Part shown: one piece after another, positions 18,336 to 27,260 of the stretch | How positions within the stretch are numbered: position 1 is the first letter of the stretch | How the letters are laid out: each line of letters begins with the position of its first letter | Assembly: GCA_963422285.2 (NCBI GenBank) | Contig: OY729419.2 | Span: 1,550,001-1,614,000 of the forward strand | Source of the DNA: VXYL01 sp963422285 | Lineage (GTDB): Bacteria > Pseudomonadota > Gammaproteobacteria > Pseudomonadales > Azotimanducaceae | Length of the DNA: 64,000 nt | Direction of reading: 5' to 3' | Program-made: the position numbers and the translations under genes | The notes under the pieces: generated by a model | The model's database searches: none | What the model saw: the letters and a program-made list of their open reading frames with translations, nothing else | What the model was told of the DNA's origin: nothing

Positions 18336-18935
18336 ATGTCGCAGGACAGGATCATCCAACTGGAGCAGCGCATCGGCGAGTTGACGACGGAACTCAACGC
18401 ACTGCGCAAGACCAGCCCAGCCACCCCGGTTCCCAACTACACCTTCGCCACGCTGACCGACGAGACCACCCTGCTCGACCTGTTCGGCGACCGAGAGCAG
18501 CTGCTGGTCATCCACAACATGGGCCAGGGCTGCCGCTACTGCACACTGTGGGCGGACGGCTTCAACGGCCTGCTGCCGCATCTGGAATCGGCGCTGGCGG
18601 TGGTGCTGGTGTCGAAAGACGCGCCCGAGCGCCAGCGCACCTTCGCCAACTCCCGCGGCTGGCGATTTCGACTCGCCTCCCACGGCGGCGGCGACTACAT
18701 CCGCGAGCAGAACGTGTCCGGCGAGGTGATCGATGCGGGTGCCGTGATCTACCAGCGCGACGGCGATACCATCCTGCGCAAGAACGCCTGCGTGTTCGGT
18801 CCCGGCGACCTGTACTGCGCCCTATGGCCGCTGCTCGGCCTCGCCGGCCTGGACGGCGAAAGCTTCACGCCGCAGTACAGCTATTGGCGGCGACCCGAAC
18901 AGCTCGACGACGGCGGGCAGAACGTACTGGACTGA
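18336..18935 (+). CDS. DUF899 thioredoxin-like protein
   Basis: A 199-residue protein with a short N-terminal coiled coil (IIQLEQRIGELTTELNALRK) and a thioredoxin-like domain of the DUF899 type. GCRYCTLWADGFNG is the family hallmark, with a CxxC-like pair (C-R-Y-C). The later FGPGDLYCALWPLLGLAG is also conserved. TAGGAG precedes the ATG by six bases. Divergent from the FG-GAP gene across 118 bases. Function is not established. Confidence 0.85.
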   Translation: MSQDRIIQLEQRIGELTTELNALRKTSPATPVPNYTFATLTDETTLLDLFGDREQLLVIHNMGQGCRYCTLWADGFNGLLPHLESALAVVLVSKDAPERQRTFANSRGWRFRLASHGGGDYIREQNVSGEVIDAGAVIYQRDGDTILRKNACVFGPGDLYCALWPLLGLAGLDGESFTPQYSYWRRPEQLDDGGQNVLD

Positions 18936-19166
18936 TCTTGCCGAGCCCGGGGCCGAGGTTGGCGATCGAAGCTTGTCCCGGCGAATCATGCCAGCCGCTT
19001 GGCGCGAGCGCTGTGGATAGCTCTTTGTCGGGTTCCCGAACCTTCGGCCGACGCACCACCGCTATCGATTCGAGGCTATGCTTGTCGCGCGGGCAGACCA
19101 AAGAGGATGCTGTGTCGCTACTCGGTCTCATGCAGCAGGGCGATCCCATTGTCGGCAATCGAAGAC

Positions 19167-19532
19167 ATGTTTGACGATCGCAGCGAGACGGTGCGGGCAC
19201 GGTTGCCCGGTACCGCTGTGAAGCAGACTGTCGCCTTCGTCGGGCATCGAGAGCTGTTCGTTCGCCTGCTTGGCACCACATCCGGCAATCTGAGCCGGCT
19301 CTACCATCGCAAAGCGCTTGGCCGCTCGCAGTCCGAAGAGCCTATCGACGCTTGGTATGTTTTCCGCCGGGCCGCTTCGGTATTCGGCAGCCTGGATCGC
19401 GGATGCGAATGGCTCGATGCGCCGCTGCCGGCTCTGGGCGGCCAGCGCCCGGTCGATCTGTGCGACCCCTTCGAGGGGCGCCGCCTAGTGCAGGCCGCCA
19501 TCCAAAAGATCGAATACGGCGAATTTCCTTGA
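19167..19532 (+). CDS. Xre/MbcA/ParS-type antitoxin of a RES toxin system (5' end possibly frameshifted)
   Basis: The 121 residues from ATG 19167 match the antitoxin of RES toxin-antitoxin pairs. LPGTAVKQTVAFVGHRELF and LLGTTSGNLSRLYHRKAL form the helix-turn-helix-like part; SLDRGCEWLDAPLPALGGQRPVDL and GRRLVQAAIQKIEYGEF are the toxin-binding C-terminus. Just upstream, from about 19113, another frame reads VSLLGLMQQGDPIV. That looks like the native N-terminus, joined by removing one G near 19155, so the annotated start may be artificial. Its stop overlaps the toxin start. Confidence 0.8.
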   Translation: MFDDRSETVRARLPGTAVKQTVAFVGHRELFVRLLGTTSGNLSRLYHRKALGRSQSEEPIDAWYVFRRAASVFGSLDRGCEWLDAPLPALGGQRPVDLCDPFEGRRLVQAAIQKIEYGEFP

Positions 19533-19993
19533 TACGGCTGTACCGCATCTGTCCCGCAGACCATCTTGAGGACTTTCGAGGATCGGAAGCCAGCTATCGG
19601 AGTGGAGCGCGTTGGAACAAACCCGGCATTCCTAGGCTTTATTTTGCGGAATCCGCCAGCGTCGCGATGCTGGAAATGGCGAACTATCTGCCGACGCCCC
19701 GTTTCGTTCCGGCCAGCTATCGGCTGGGCGTCTGCGAAGCGGGCGACAATACATCCGTGGAGCGTTGGTCGGTTGCGGATATCCCTAGCGATTGGCACTG
19801 GTTTCCGTATCCTGAATCTACCCAGCGGCGAGGGCGGACGCCCCTGCTCGCGGTGCCGAGCGCGGCCGTCCCTGGAGGACTGGAAAGCATCGTGCTGGCC
19901 AACCCGGTACGCCTGAGCCCGGACACGATTCGCCTACGGGCCGTGCAGCAAGACATCTGCAACCCGCGGGATCTTGCCGCGCTGGAGAAATAG
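19529..19993 (+). CDS. RES domain toxin
   Basis: A 154-residue toxin of the RES family, which degrades NAD+ by an ADP-ribosyltransferase-like fold. Conserved residues are present: LIRLYRI at the N-terminus with the first Arg, GARWNKPGIPRLYFAES with Arg and Tyr, and AMLEMANYLP with the Glu. It starts at a TTG overlapping the antitoxin stop (TTGA), the normal coupling of this pair. It ends in PRDLAALEK. Confidence 0.87.
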   Translation: MIRLYRICPADHLEDFRGSEASYRSGARWNKPGIPRLYFAESASVAMLEMANYLPTPRFVPASYRLGVCEAGDNTSVERWSVADIPSDWHWFPYPESTQRRGRTPLLAVPSAAVPGGLESIVLANPVRLSPDTIRLRAVQQDICNPRDLAALEK

Positions 19994-20280
19994 GCCCGCT
20001 CGGGTTGCCGGCGCGCAACGGCCCGGCGGGGACGCAACAGCCTTGGACAGAAACGCCGCGAACGCGGGCCGGCCGAAGGTGTCCGTCTCGCGGTTCCGGG
20101 CGTAGACGGCGACGAAGCCCTTGTCCTGACAGGCGGGCGACGGCGTCCGAAATGCCCCCCCCCACAGGGCTGCCAACGGAGCGAAGCCTCTGCATCCAGC
20201 GACACGGTGGTCTTCGAGTTCAACCCGACCTGCTGCCGAAGCTTGGTTGCGAATCCGACTGGCGCAAACGCAGTACCGAA
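19994..20280. other. Intergenic region between RES toxin and phosphofructokinase
   Basis: About 290 bases. Contains a run of about nine C near 20155-20163. Short readings on both strands have no family I recognise. Probably decayed sequence. Confidence 0.5.
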
Positions 20281-21543
20281 TTACCGAGGATCGAACGGCG
20301 CCAGCTTCTTCGGCACGGTTTCGTTGGCGAAGGTCGCGTAGTCCGGCAGGCCATCCCGATACGGCGGATGGTCCTCGCCGGCGATCAGCGGCACCAGATA
20401 GCGCCGAGCGGCTTCGGTGATGCCGAAGCCGTCGTCGGCAATGAACGAAGCGGGCATCTTGCGCTCCACGTTGGCCACTTGTTCGAGGGGCACCTCGCCA
20501 AGTCGCCAGCGGTAGGGCTGGTCCGATGTGCGCACGATGGTGGCCATGACGGCGTTGCGCCCGGCCAAGGCCAGTCGCACGGCGTGGCGGCCCACGGCGT
20601 AGGCCTGTTCCACATCCGTCGCCGAGGCGAGGTGGCGCGCCGAGCGTTGCAGATAGTCCGCCACCGCCCAGTGGAACTTGTAGCCCAGCCGGTCGCGCAC
20701 GAGATGTGCCAGCGCCGGCGCTACGCCGCCAAGCTGGGCGTGGCCGAAGGCATCCGTGGTGCCGGCTTCGGCCAGAAAGCGGCCGTCAGCGTAGCGGACG
20801 CCCTCGGAGACGACGATCACGCAGCAGCCCGTCCGCTCCACCGTGGCCCGGGTTCTGGCCAGGAATGCCGCGTCGTCGAACGGCACCTCCGGAAGCAGGA
20901 CGAGGTGGGGCGCGTCGTCTCGATGGCGCTGCGCCAGCCCTCCCGCGGCGGCGATCCAGCCGGCGTGGCGGCCCATCACTTCCAGGATGAAGACCTTGGT
21001 GGAGGTTTCGCACATGGAGGCCACGTCCAGCGCCGCCTCGCGCACCGCTACCGCCACGTACTTCGCCACCGAGCCGAAGCCTGGGCAGGTGTCGGTCAGC
21101 GGCAGATCGTTGTCCACCGTCTTGGGGATGCCGATGCAGGCGAGGGGGTAGCCCAAGCGCTCGCCCAGCAAGGAGACCTTGTGGGCGGTGTCTTGAGAGT
21201 CGCCGCCGCCGTTGTAGAAGAAGTAGCCGATGTCGTGAGCGCGGAAGACGTCGATCAGCCGCTGGCATTCGCGCGGGTCGTCGTCGAAGGCGGCGAGCTG
21301 GTAGCGGCAGGAGCCGAATGCGCCACCCGGCGTTGAACGCAGTCCGGCGATGGCCTCGGCCGGCTCGCCGCCGGTGTCGATGAGTTCCTCGCGCAGCGCG
21401 CCCAGGATGCCGTTGCGGCCGGCGAACACTGTGCCGATGCGGTCGGGGTGTTCGCGTACGGTCTCGATGACGCCGCAGGCCGAAGCGTTGATGACCGCGG
21501 TGACGCCGCCGGACTGGGCGTAGAACGCGTTTCGTTTGCTCAT
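20281..21543 (-). CDS. 6-phosphofructokinase, probably pyrophosphate-dependent
   Basis: A 420-residue phosphofructokinase. AQSGGVTAVINASA is the N-terminal phosphoryl-donor loop. NGGGDSQDTAHKVS and IGIPKTVDNDLP carry the residues typical of PPi-dependent enzymes: Lys before TVDND, and no GGDGS ATP motif. PGFGSVAKYVAVAVRE and EVMGRHAGWIAAAGGLA bind the sugar phosphate. Such enzymes are reversible and can serve glycolysis, gluconeogenesis or the Calvin cycle. With the H+-PPase encoded 4 kb away it suggests a PPi-linked energy economy. The start is the ATG at 21543 (MSKRNAFYAQ). Confidence 0.88.
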   Translation of the reverse strand: MSKRNAFYAQSGGVTAVINASACGVIETVREHPDRIGTVFAGRNGILGALREELIDTGGEPAEAIAGLRSTPGGAFGSCRYQLAAFDDDPRECQRLIDVFRAHDIGYFFYNGGGDSQDTAHKVSLLGERLGYPLACIGIPKTVDNDLPLTDTCPGFGSVAKYVAVAVREAALDVASMCETSTKVFILEVMGRHAGWIAAAGGLAQRHRDDAPHLVLLPEVPFDDAAFLARTRATVERTGCCVIVVSEGVRYADGRFLAEAGTTDAFGHAQLGGVAPALAHLVRDRLGYKFHWAVADYLQRSARHLASATDVEQAYAVGRHAVRLALAGRNAVMATIVRTSDQPYRWRLGEVPLEQVANVERKMPASFIADDGFGITEAARRYLVPLIAGEDHPPYRDGLPDYATFANETVPKKLAPFDPR

Positions 21544-21930
21544 GGGAAAGTGCGGAAAGCCGTCTGCGCAAAGGACGCATTGTCCACCAAGGAAGGCAAG
21601 GAGGCAAAATCCTGTCCGAATTCGGCCCTGATTGCCGGACCAGACCGAGATGGCCATGGGAGAGCTCGCACGATGAACAAGACGGCTGGGCGACCGCCGA
21701 AAGTCGAATTCGCCTTCACGCTTGCGACGGGTTGACGGCGCCAGCGGTGTTGCGTCCGGGCTGTCGGCGCGCCCGCTGCCGGACCGGACGAGGGAGTCCG
21801 AAATGTCTTCGATCCCGCGGAAATCGCCCGACTGTGCGCGGGCGCGATTGTGCATGGTTGACGCCCGCGCAACGAGCAGTCGGAATCTGCTATAAACGCG
21901 CACTTGCGGCCAGAGCACGAGGGAGGATTC
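21544..21930. other. Intergenic region upstream of the biotin carrier gene
   Basis: About 390 bases between divergent genes with no recognisable coding sequence. TATAAA at 21891-21896 may be the -10 of the carboxylase operon, but the nearest TTGACG (21858) is too far away at 27 bases. Confidence 0.5.
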
Positions 21931-22152
21931 ATGGCGCGGCTGGAAGTGGAAAGCGAGGTGACGGGCAACGTCTGGAAGGTAGAGGTGAAGGCGGGTGCGC
22001 GCGTTGACGAAGGCGATGTGCTGCTCGTCCTCGAATCCATGAAGATGGAGATTCCGGTGGAAGCACCAGAGCCCGGCACCGTGGCCGAGGTGCTAGTGGC
22101 GGTGGAGGATGCCGTCCAGGAAGACCAAGTAGTCGCTGTTCTCGACACCTGA
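21931..22152 (+). CDS. Small biotin/lipoyl carrier protein of an acyl-CoA carboxylase
   Basis: A 73-residue stand-alone biotinyl domain. VLESMKMEIPVEAPEPGTV includes the biotinylated Lys, and two beta hairpins make up the rest (TGNVWKVEVKAGARVDEGD). GGGAGGA precedes the ATG by four bases. It lies eight bases upstream of the carboxyltransferase, so the two should form a carboxylase. The biotin carboxylase subunit is not in the window. Confidence 0.88.
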   Translation: MARLEVESEVTGNVWKVEVKAGARVDEGDVLLVLESMKMEIPVEAPEPGTVAEVLVAVEDAVQEDQVVAVLDT

Positions 22153-22159
22153 GCGCGCC

Positions 22160-23716
22160 ATGAGCTGGGAACAAGAAGTCCACGAGATCCGCCGCCGTCG
22201 CCACTTGGCCAAGCGGCAAGGCGGCAAGGAAGGCATCGCCAAGCAGCATGCCCGCGGGCGGCTCACCATCCGCGAACGTATCGACGCGCTGCTGGATCCG
22301 GGTTCGTTCCAAGAGCAGGGTCTCGCCACGGCCATCCCGGATTACGACGACGAGGATCGCCTGCTCGGTTTCGTCCCCGCCAACTACGTGGTCGGTTTCG
22401 GCCGCATCGACGGCCGGCGGGTGGTGGTCGGCGGCGAAGACTTCACCTTGAAGGGTGGCTCGCCCAATGCCGCCGGCCTGCGCAAGAGCGTCTACGCCGA
22501 GCACTTGGCGGTGCAGTACAAGGTGCCTCTGGTGCGCTCCCTCGAGGGCGGTGGCGGCAGCGTCAAAGGCGGTGGCGGACGCCGCGGCGGCACCGTCGGC
22601 GAGCCGGTATACGCCACGCCGCGGTTTCGCATCATCGCCGATGCCATGGGCTCCGTGCCGGTGGTGTCCATGGCCGCCGGCGCGGTGGCGGGCTTCCCGG
22701 CAGGACGGCTGGTGGCGTCGCATTTCTCGGTGATGACGCGCCATACGGCGCAGATCATGATCGGCGGCCCCGCGCTGGTGGAACGCGCGCTCGGCGTGCG
22801 CTTGAGCAAGGACGAGCTCGGCGGCGCCGCGATCCACGCCAAGAGCGGCATCGTCGACAACATCGCCGAGGACGAGCACGACCTGTTCGCCCAAGTACGG
22901 CGGTTCCTAGGCTATCTTCCTACCAACGTCCACCAGCGTACGCCCCGCATCGATTCCGACGACGACCCGGAGCGCATGGAGGAAGAACTGCTTGCCGCCG
23001 TGCCCCGAGATTCCAACGCCCCCTTCGACATGCGCGAAATCATCGCCATGATCGTGGACCAGGGCTCGTTGTTCGAGCTCGGCCGCGACTACGGCCCCAG
23101 CCAGATCGCCGCCTTTGCACGTCTTGATGGCCAGCCAGTCGGCGTCCTCGCCAACGACAACCGCTTCTACGCCGGGGCGATGACTGCGGAGGCAGGGCAG
23201 AAGTACCGGCGTTTCGTGGAGATGTGCGACACCTTCCACCTGCCGGTGGTCAACTTCGTCGATCAGCCGGGCTTCATGATCGGCCCGGAAGCCGAGCGCA
23301 ACGGCACCATCCGCTACGGCATGGCAGCGGTCTGCGCCGCCGCCCAGGCGACGGTGCCGTGGGCGGCCATCCAGGTCCACAAAGGCTTCGGCGTCGCCAC
23401 TGCCGCCCACTACGCGCCGAACAACTACGTGCTGGCATGGCCGTCGGTGGAATCCGGCGCCCTGCCCTTGGAAGGCGGCGTCGCGGTGGCGTTCCACCGC
23501 GAGATAGCCGCAGCCGAAGACCCGGACGCCAAGCGTCGGGAGCTCGAGCAGCAGCTGCGCAATGCCCGCTCGCCGTATCCTCGAGCGGAATCCTTTGCCG
23601 TACACGAACTCATCGACCCTCGCGAGACGCGCCCGATGCTGTGCCGCTGGATTGACTGGATCCAGCCTCGGCTCGACGAACTCACCGGGCCGACAAGGTT
23701 CCCGATCCGGCCTTGA
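22160..23716 (+). CDS. Acyl-CoA carboxylase carboxyltransferase subunit
   Basis: A 518-residue crotonase-fold carboxyltransferase of the propionyl/methylcrotonyl/geranyl-CoA carboxylase beta type. HARGRLTIRERIDALLDPGSF is the family N-terminus. GGGGSVKGGGGRRGG is a glycine-rich stretch near the first oxyanion region. The second half has FVDQPGFMIGPEAERNGTIRYG and LAWPSVESGALPLEGGVAVAF. Acyl specificity cannot be read. Paired with the small biotin carrier. Confidence 0.9.
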   Translation: MSWEQEVHEIRRRRHLAKRQGGKEGIAKQHARGRLTIRERIDALLDPGSFQEQGLATAIPDYDDEDRLLGFVPANYVVGFGRIDGRRVVVGGEDFTLKGGSPNAAGLRKSVYAEHLAVQYKVPLVRSLEGGGGSVKGGGGRRGGTVGEPVYATPRFRIIADAMGSVPVVSMAAGAVAGFPAGRLVASHFSVMTRHTAQIMIGGPALVERALGVRLSKDELGGAAIHAKSGIVDNIAEDEHDLFAQVRRFLGYLPTNVHQRTPRIDSDDDPERMEEELLAAVPRDSNAPFDMREIIAMIVDQGSLFELGRDYGPSQIAAFARLDGQPVGVLANDNRFYAGAMTAEAGQKYRRFVEMCDTFHLPVVNFVDQPGFMIGPEAERNGTIRYGMAAVCAAAQATVPWAAIQVHKGFGVATAAHYAPNNYVLAWPSVESGALPLEGGVAVAFHREIAAAEDPDAKRRELEQQLRNARSPYPRAESFAVHELIDPRETRPMLCRWIDWIQPRLDELTGPTRFPIRP

Positions 23717-23740
23717 AATCATCCGAATGGTTCGTATAGT
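23713..23740 (+). promoter_or_regulatory. htpG promoter
   Basis: TTGAAA (23713-23718), a 16-base spacer, then TATAGT (23735-23740), 25 bases before the htpG ATG. CTTGAAA also fits the -35 of heat-shock sigma-32 promoters, although the CCCCAT-type -10 is poor. GGATAGAG is the ribosome site. Confidence 0.55.
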
Positions 23741-23765
23741 CGTGCGCATATTTGGATAGAGCGCC

Positions 23766-25706
23766 ATGGTAGAAGAAACCGCTTCCGAAACCCGCGGCTT
23801 CCAAACGGAAGCCAGAAAGCTCCTCAAGCTCGTGATCAATTCCCTGTACTCCAACAGGGAGATATTCCTGCGCGAGCTTATTTCCAACGCTTCGGACGCC
23901 ATCGATCGGCTGCGCTTCGCCGCCTTGAACGACGAATCGCTGATCGCCGACGATCCGGAGTTTCGCATCGTGGTGGAGTTCGACAAGGACGCCGGTACCG
24001 TGGCCGTGGTCGACAACGGCATCGGCATGAGCCGGGAGGAAACGGTGGAGCATCTCGGCACCATCGCCAAATCCGGTACCGAGGAGTTCTTCCACCGCCT
24101 GACCGGCGATCAGCGCAAGGACAGCGCCTTGATCGGCCAGTTCGGCGTCGGCTTCTACAGCTCTTTCATCGTCGCCAAGGAGGTGGAGGTGCAGACCCGT
24201 CGCGCCGGCGAGGACGCCGGTACGCGCTGGACCTCCACTGGCGAGGACGAGTTCACCGTCGAACCCGTCGCGGACCTGCCCCGGGGCACCCGGGTGACAC
24301 TGACGCTGAAAGCCGATGCCACCGAGTTCGCCGACGGCTTCCGGCTGCGCTCGGTGGTGCGCCAGTACTCGGACCATATCGGCGTGCCGGTGGTGATGGC
24401 CAAGGAGACCGACGGCGACGAACCCGAGCTGGAGACCGTCAACTCCGCCAAGGCGCTATGGACGCGCCCGCGCAACGACATCGGCGAAGACGAGTACAAG
24501 GCGCTCTACAAGCACATCTCCCACGACTTCGAAGACCCAGTGGCTTGGAGCCACAACAAGGTGGAAGGCAAGCTGGAGTACACCAGCCTGCTCTACGTTC
24601 CCAAGCGGGCCCCCTTCGACCTGTGGAACCGGGAGATGCCCCGGGGCCTGAAGCTCTATGTGCAGCGCGTGTTCATCATGGACCAAGCGGATCAGTTCCT
24701 GCCACTCTATCTGCGCTTCGTGCGCGGCGTGGTGGATTCCAGCGACCTGCCGCTGAACATCTCCCGGGAGATACTGCAGCAGGACGATCGCGTACGCACC
24801 ATCAAGAACGCGCTCGTCAAGCGCGTCCTCGGCATGCTCGGCAAGCTGGACGCCGAAGCCTACGGTGCCGTTTGGGACGAGTTCGGCCAAGTGCTGAAGG
24901 AGGGCATCGGGGAGGACTTCGCCAACCGCGATGCCCTGCTCGGCCTGCTGCGCTTCGCCTCCACCTTCGAGGCCGACCCCGCCCAACGCACCTCCCTCAA
25001 GGACTACATCGGCCGCAGGGCGGGCGACAGCCAGGAAGACGCGCAAGAAGAGAGCGGCGAAGAAGAGAACAAAGAGCTGGAAGCAAAGGACGAAAAGAGC
25101 AAGCAGGGAGACAAGATCTACTACCTCGTCGCAGATTCCGACGCTGCCGCCCGCCAGAACCCCCACTTGGAAGCGTTCCGCGAACGCGGCATCGAGGTGC
25201 TGCTGCTGACGGATCGCATCGACGAGTGGTGGATATCCTTCGTCGATGGGTTCGGCGGCAAGACCTTCCAGGACATCGCCCGGGGCGAGTTGGACCTCGA
25301 CGGCGACGAGGATGGCGACAAGAGCGTCAAGGACGATCAGGCCGAGCCCCTGCTCAAGCGCATTCGAGAGGCGCTCGACGACAAGGTGGAGAGTGTGCGC
25401 AAATCCAAACGGCTGACGGACTCTCCCGCCTGCCTGGTGCTCGGCGAAGGCGACATGGGCTCGCAGATGCGTCGCATCCTGGAAGCCACCGGCCAAACCG
25501 CGCCCGACAGCAAGCCGCACTTCGAGGTGAACCTCGCGCATCCGCTCATCGTGCGACTCGACAGCGAGCCGGACGAAGATCGCTTCAAGGACCTGGTATC
25601 GATTCTCTTCGACCAAGCATCGCTGGCCGAAGGCAACCCCGTCGCCGAGCCCGGCGCCTATGTGCAGCGCATCAACAAGCTGCTCGTAACCCTGCTGGAC
25701 GGGTGA
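23766..25706 (+). CDS. htpG: Hsp90 chaperone HtpG
   Basis: A 646-residue cytosolic Hsp90. The N-terminal GHKL ATPase domain has EIFLRELISNASDAIDRLR, VVDNGIGMSREE and IGQFGVGFYSSF. The middle domain has SLLYVPKRAPFDLWNRE, LYVQRVFIMD and LPLNISREILQQD with the catalytic Arg. An acidic/lysine-rich insertion lies around residues 425-445 (EESGEEENKELEAKDEK), and the C-terminal dimerisation domain follows. Length is slightly above the bacterial norm of about 620-635. Confidence 0.97.
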   Translation: MVEETASETRGFQTEARKLLKLVINSLYSNREIFLRELISNASDAIDRLRFAALNDESLIADDPEFRIVVEFDKDAGTVAVVDNGIGMSREETVEHLGTIAKSGTEEFFHRLTGDQRKDSALIGQFGVGFYSSFIVAKEVEVQTRRAGEDAGTRWTSTGEDEFTVEPVADLPRGTRVTLTLKADATEFADGFRLRSVVRQYSDHIGVPVVMAKETDGDEPELETVNSAKALWTRPRNDIGEDEYKALYKHISHDFEDPVAWSHNKVEGKLEYTSLLYVPKRAPFDLWNREMPRGLKLYVQRVFIMDQADQFLPLYLRFVRGVVDSSDLPLNISREILQQDDRVRTIKNALVKRVLGMLGKLDAEAYGAVWDEFGQVLKEGIGEDFANRDALLGLLRFASTFEADPAQRTSLKDYIGRRAGDSQEDAQEESGEEENKELEAKDEKSKQGDKIYYLVADSDAAARQNPHLEAFRERGIEVLLLTDRIDEWWISFVDGFGGKTFQDIARGELDLDGDEDGDKSVKDDQAEPLLKRIREALDDKVESVRKSKRLTDSPACLVLGEGDMGSQMRRILEATGQTAPDSKPHFEVNLAHPLIVRLDSEPDEDRFKDLVSILFDQASLAEGNPVAEPGAYVQRINKLLVTLLDG

Positions 25707-25837
25707 TGTCAGAATGACATTGCTTCAGGGAATTGACGTGAATTCGCGGCAGAAACCACCCAATCCATCTTGTCCCGACAGGGGCCTGTTCCTATGTTGT
25801 TCCGGCCCCACCGGGAGACCCAACCAAAAACTACAAC

Positions 25838-26490
25838 ATGATAAGAACGATCGTTGCCGACCATCACAGCCTGTTCCGGCGGGAGTCATCCGCCTGCTGC
25901 GCGACGTCAAGGCCATCGACATCGTCGCGGAGGCGGACGATGGCGAGGAGGTCGTGGAACTGGCGCGCAAACTCAATCCGCATGTGGCCACGCTGGAAAT
26001 CAACCTACCGGGCATCGGCGGGCTGGAGGCTACGCGTCGCATTCTGAAATCGGAAACCGGCACCCAGGTGGTGATCCTGACTGGCGCCTGGGATACGCCG
26101 TATCCGGCCCAGGCCCTGCGCGCCGGCGCTTGCGGCTTCGTCACCAAGCGGGCCTCGCCTGAGGAGGCAATCGCTGCGATCAAGCGGGCCTACGCCGGCA
26201 AGCGCTTCGTCAGCAGCGACATCGCGCAGCGGCTGGCGTTCCAGTCCTTTGACGACGAGGCCACCTCCCCGTTCGATCGGCTTTCCAGCCGCGAGTTGCA
26301 GATCGCGCTGATGGTGGTCAACTGCCAGCGCGTCAACGACATTTCCTCGAATCTGCATCTGTCGCCGAAGACGGTGAACGCCTACCGATATCGCATCTTC
26401 GAGAAGCTGCACGTTGCCAGCGATGTCGAACTGGCCATGCTGGCGGTGAAGCACGGCATGATCAATCCGATTCTGAGCGCCGCCGGCTAG
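25838..26490 (+). pseudogene. gacA: GacA/UvrY-type response regulator, frameshifted, with Glu at the phosphoacceptor site
   Basis: A receiver plus LuxR-type helix-turn-helix regulator close to GacA/UvrY. The first 14 codons (MIRTIVADHHSLFR) are in one frame, and the remainder (GVIRLLRDVKAIDIVAEADDG onward) is in another. One missing base in CCGGCGGGAG explains it. The phosphoacceptor Asp of the family (MDVNMPG) is Glu here (LEINLPGIGG), and the first acidic-pocket Asp is Ala. The HTH is intact: LSSRELQIALMVV, LSPKTVNAYRYRIFEKL, ELAMLAVKHGMI. Glu at this site often mimics phosphorylation. Inactive gene or sequencing error are both possible. Confidence 0.82.
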
Positions 26491-26591
26491 TTCCTTGAAC
26501 GCGGAAGAGGTTGACCAGTGACTCGAGTATCGTGGCCGGCTGCGGAGGGACCCGCTGGCCTCGGACACCAGCCTCGTTCGGTGCGGTTCCG

Positions 26592-27254
26592 ATGAGCGGC
26601 GCGTCTTCTCGACAGGTCGCTGCCGTGCCTGCGAAATCGTTCGATCGCGGCTGCGTCGCCTGCCCGCGGCTGGTGCATTATCGGCGCGAGCTGGCGCAGC
26701 GACATCCGGACTACCACTGCGCGCCAGTCGCCACCTGGGGGCGGCGGGAATCGCGGCTGCTGGTGGTCGGTCTCGCCCCCGAGCCCCATGGTGCCAACCG
26801 CACCGGGCGGCCGTTCGTAGGCGCTGCGGCCGGGCAGGCGTTGTTCGCCTCCTTGGGTGCCGCCGGGTTCTCCTGCGAAGGCCAGGGAAACCGGCGTCCG
26901 AACTGGGCCCGGATCGCCAATGTAGTTCGCTGCGTACCGCCGTCCAACCGCCCTATGGCAGCGGAGATCCGCGAATGCAATGCCTACCTGAAGCACGACC
27001 TGGCAATGCTGTGGACGCCACGCAGCCGCCAGGCCCGCTGCGTGGTGACGCTGGGCAAGATCGCCTGGGAGGCCGTGGGCGAGGCGCTCGGCATCCGCTT
27101 GCCGCCGTTCGCCCACGGTGCCGAGTGCGAGCCTCTGCCCAACCTCAACATCCTCGCCTGCTACCATCCGAGCGGACGGGACGGAAACGCTGGACAGCTG
27201 ATGAAGGCCATGCTGGACGCCGTGTTCCGTCGCTGCCGCGAACTGGTCCGCTGA
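26592..27254 (+). CDS. Family 5 (UdgB-type) uracil-DNA glycosylase
   Basis: A 220-residue base-excision repair enzyme. The Fe-S cluster Cys residues appear as CVACPRL near the N-terminus and RCVPP plus ECNAYL in the middle. The active-site motif is GLAPEPHGANRTGRPFVG, and the second motif is ILACYHPSGRD (the family has HPS). Length matches the family. The start at MSGASSRQ (26592) fits; an upstream in-frame ATG at 26511 adds unconserved residues. Confidence 0.92.
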   Translation: MSGASSRQVAAVPAKSFDRGCVACPRLVHYRRELAQRHPDYHCAPVATWGRRESRLLVVGLAPEPHGANRTGRPFVGAAAGQALFASLGAAGFSCEGQGNRRPNWARIANVVRCVPPSNRPMAAEIRECNAYLKHDLAMLWTPRSRQARCVVTLGKIAWEAVGEALGIRLPPFAHGAECEPLPNLNILACYHPSGRDGNAGQLMKAMLDAVFRRCRELVR

Positions 27255-27260
27255 AGGCGG

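Noticed and set aside
21858..21896. TTGACG and TATAAA as promoter of the biotin carrier gene
   Set aside because: Spacer of 27 bases is too long for a sigma-70 promoter.
25706..25720. ATGTCA-GAA-TGACAT inverted repeat after htpG as terminator
   Set aside because: Six-base stem without GC richness or a T run; likely chance.
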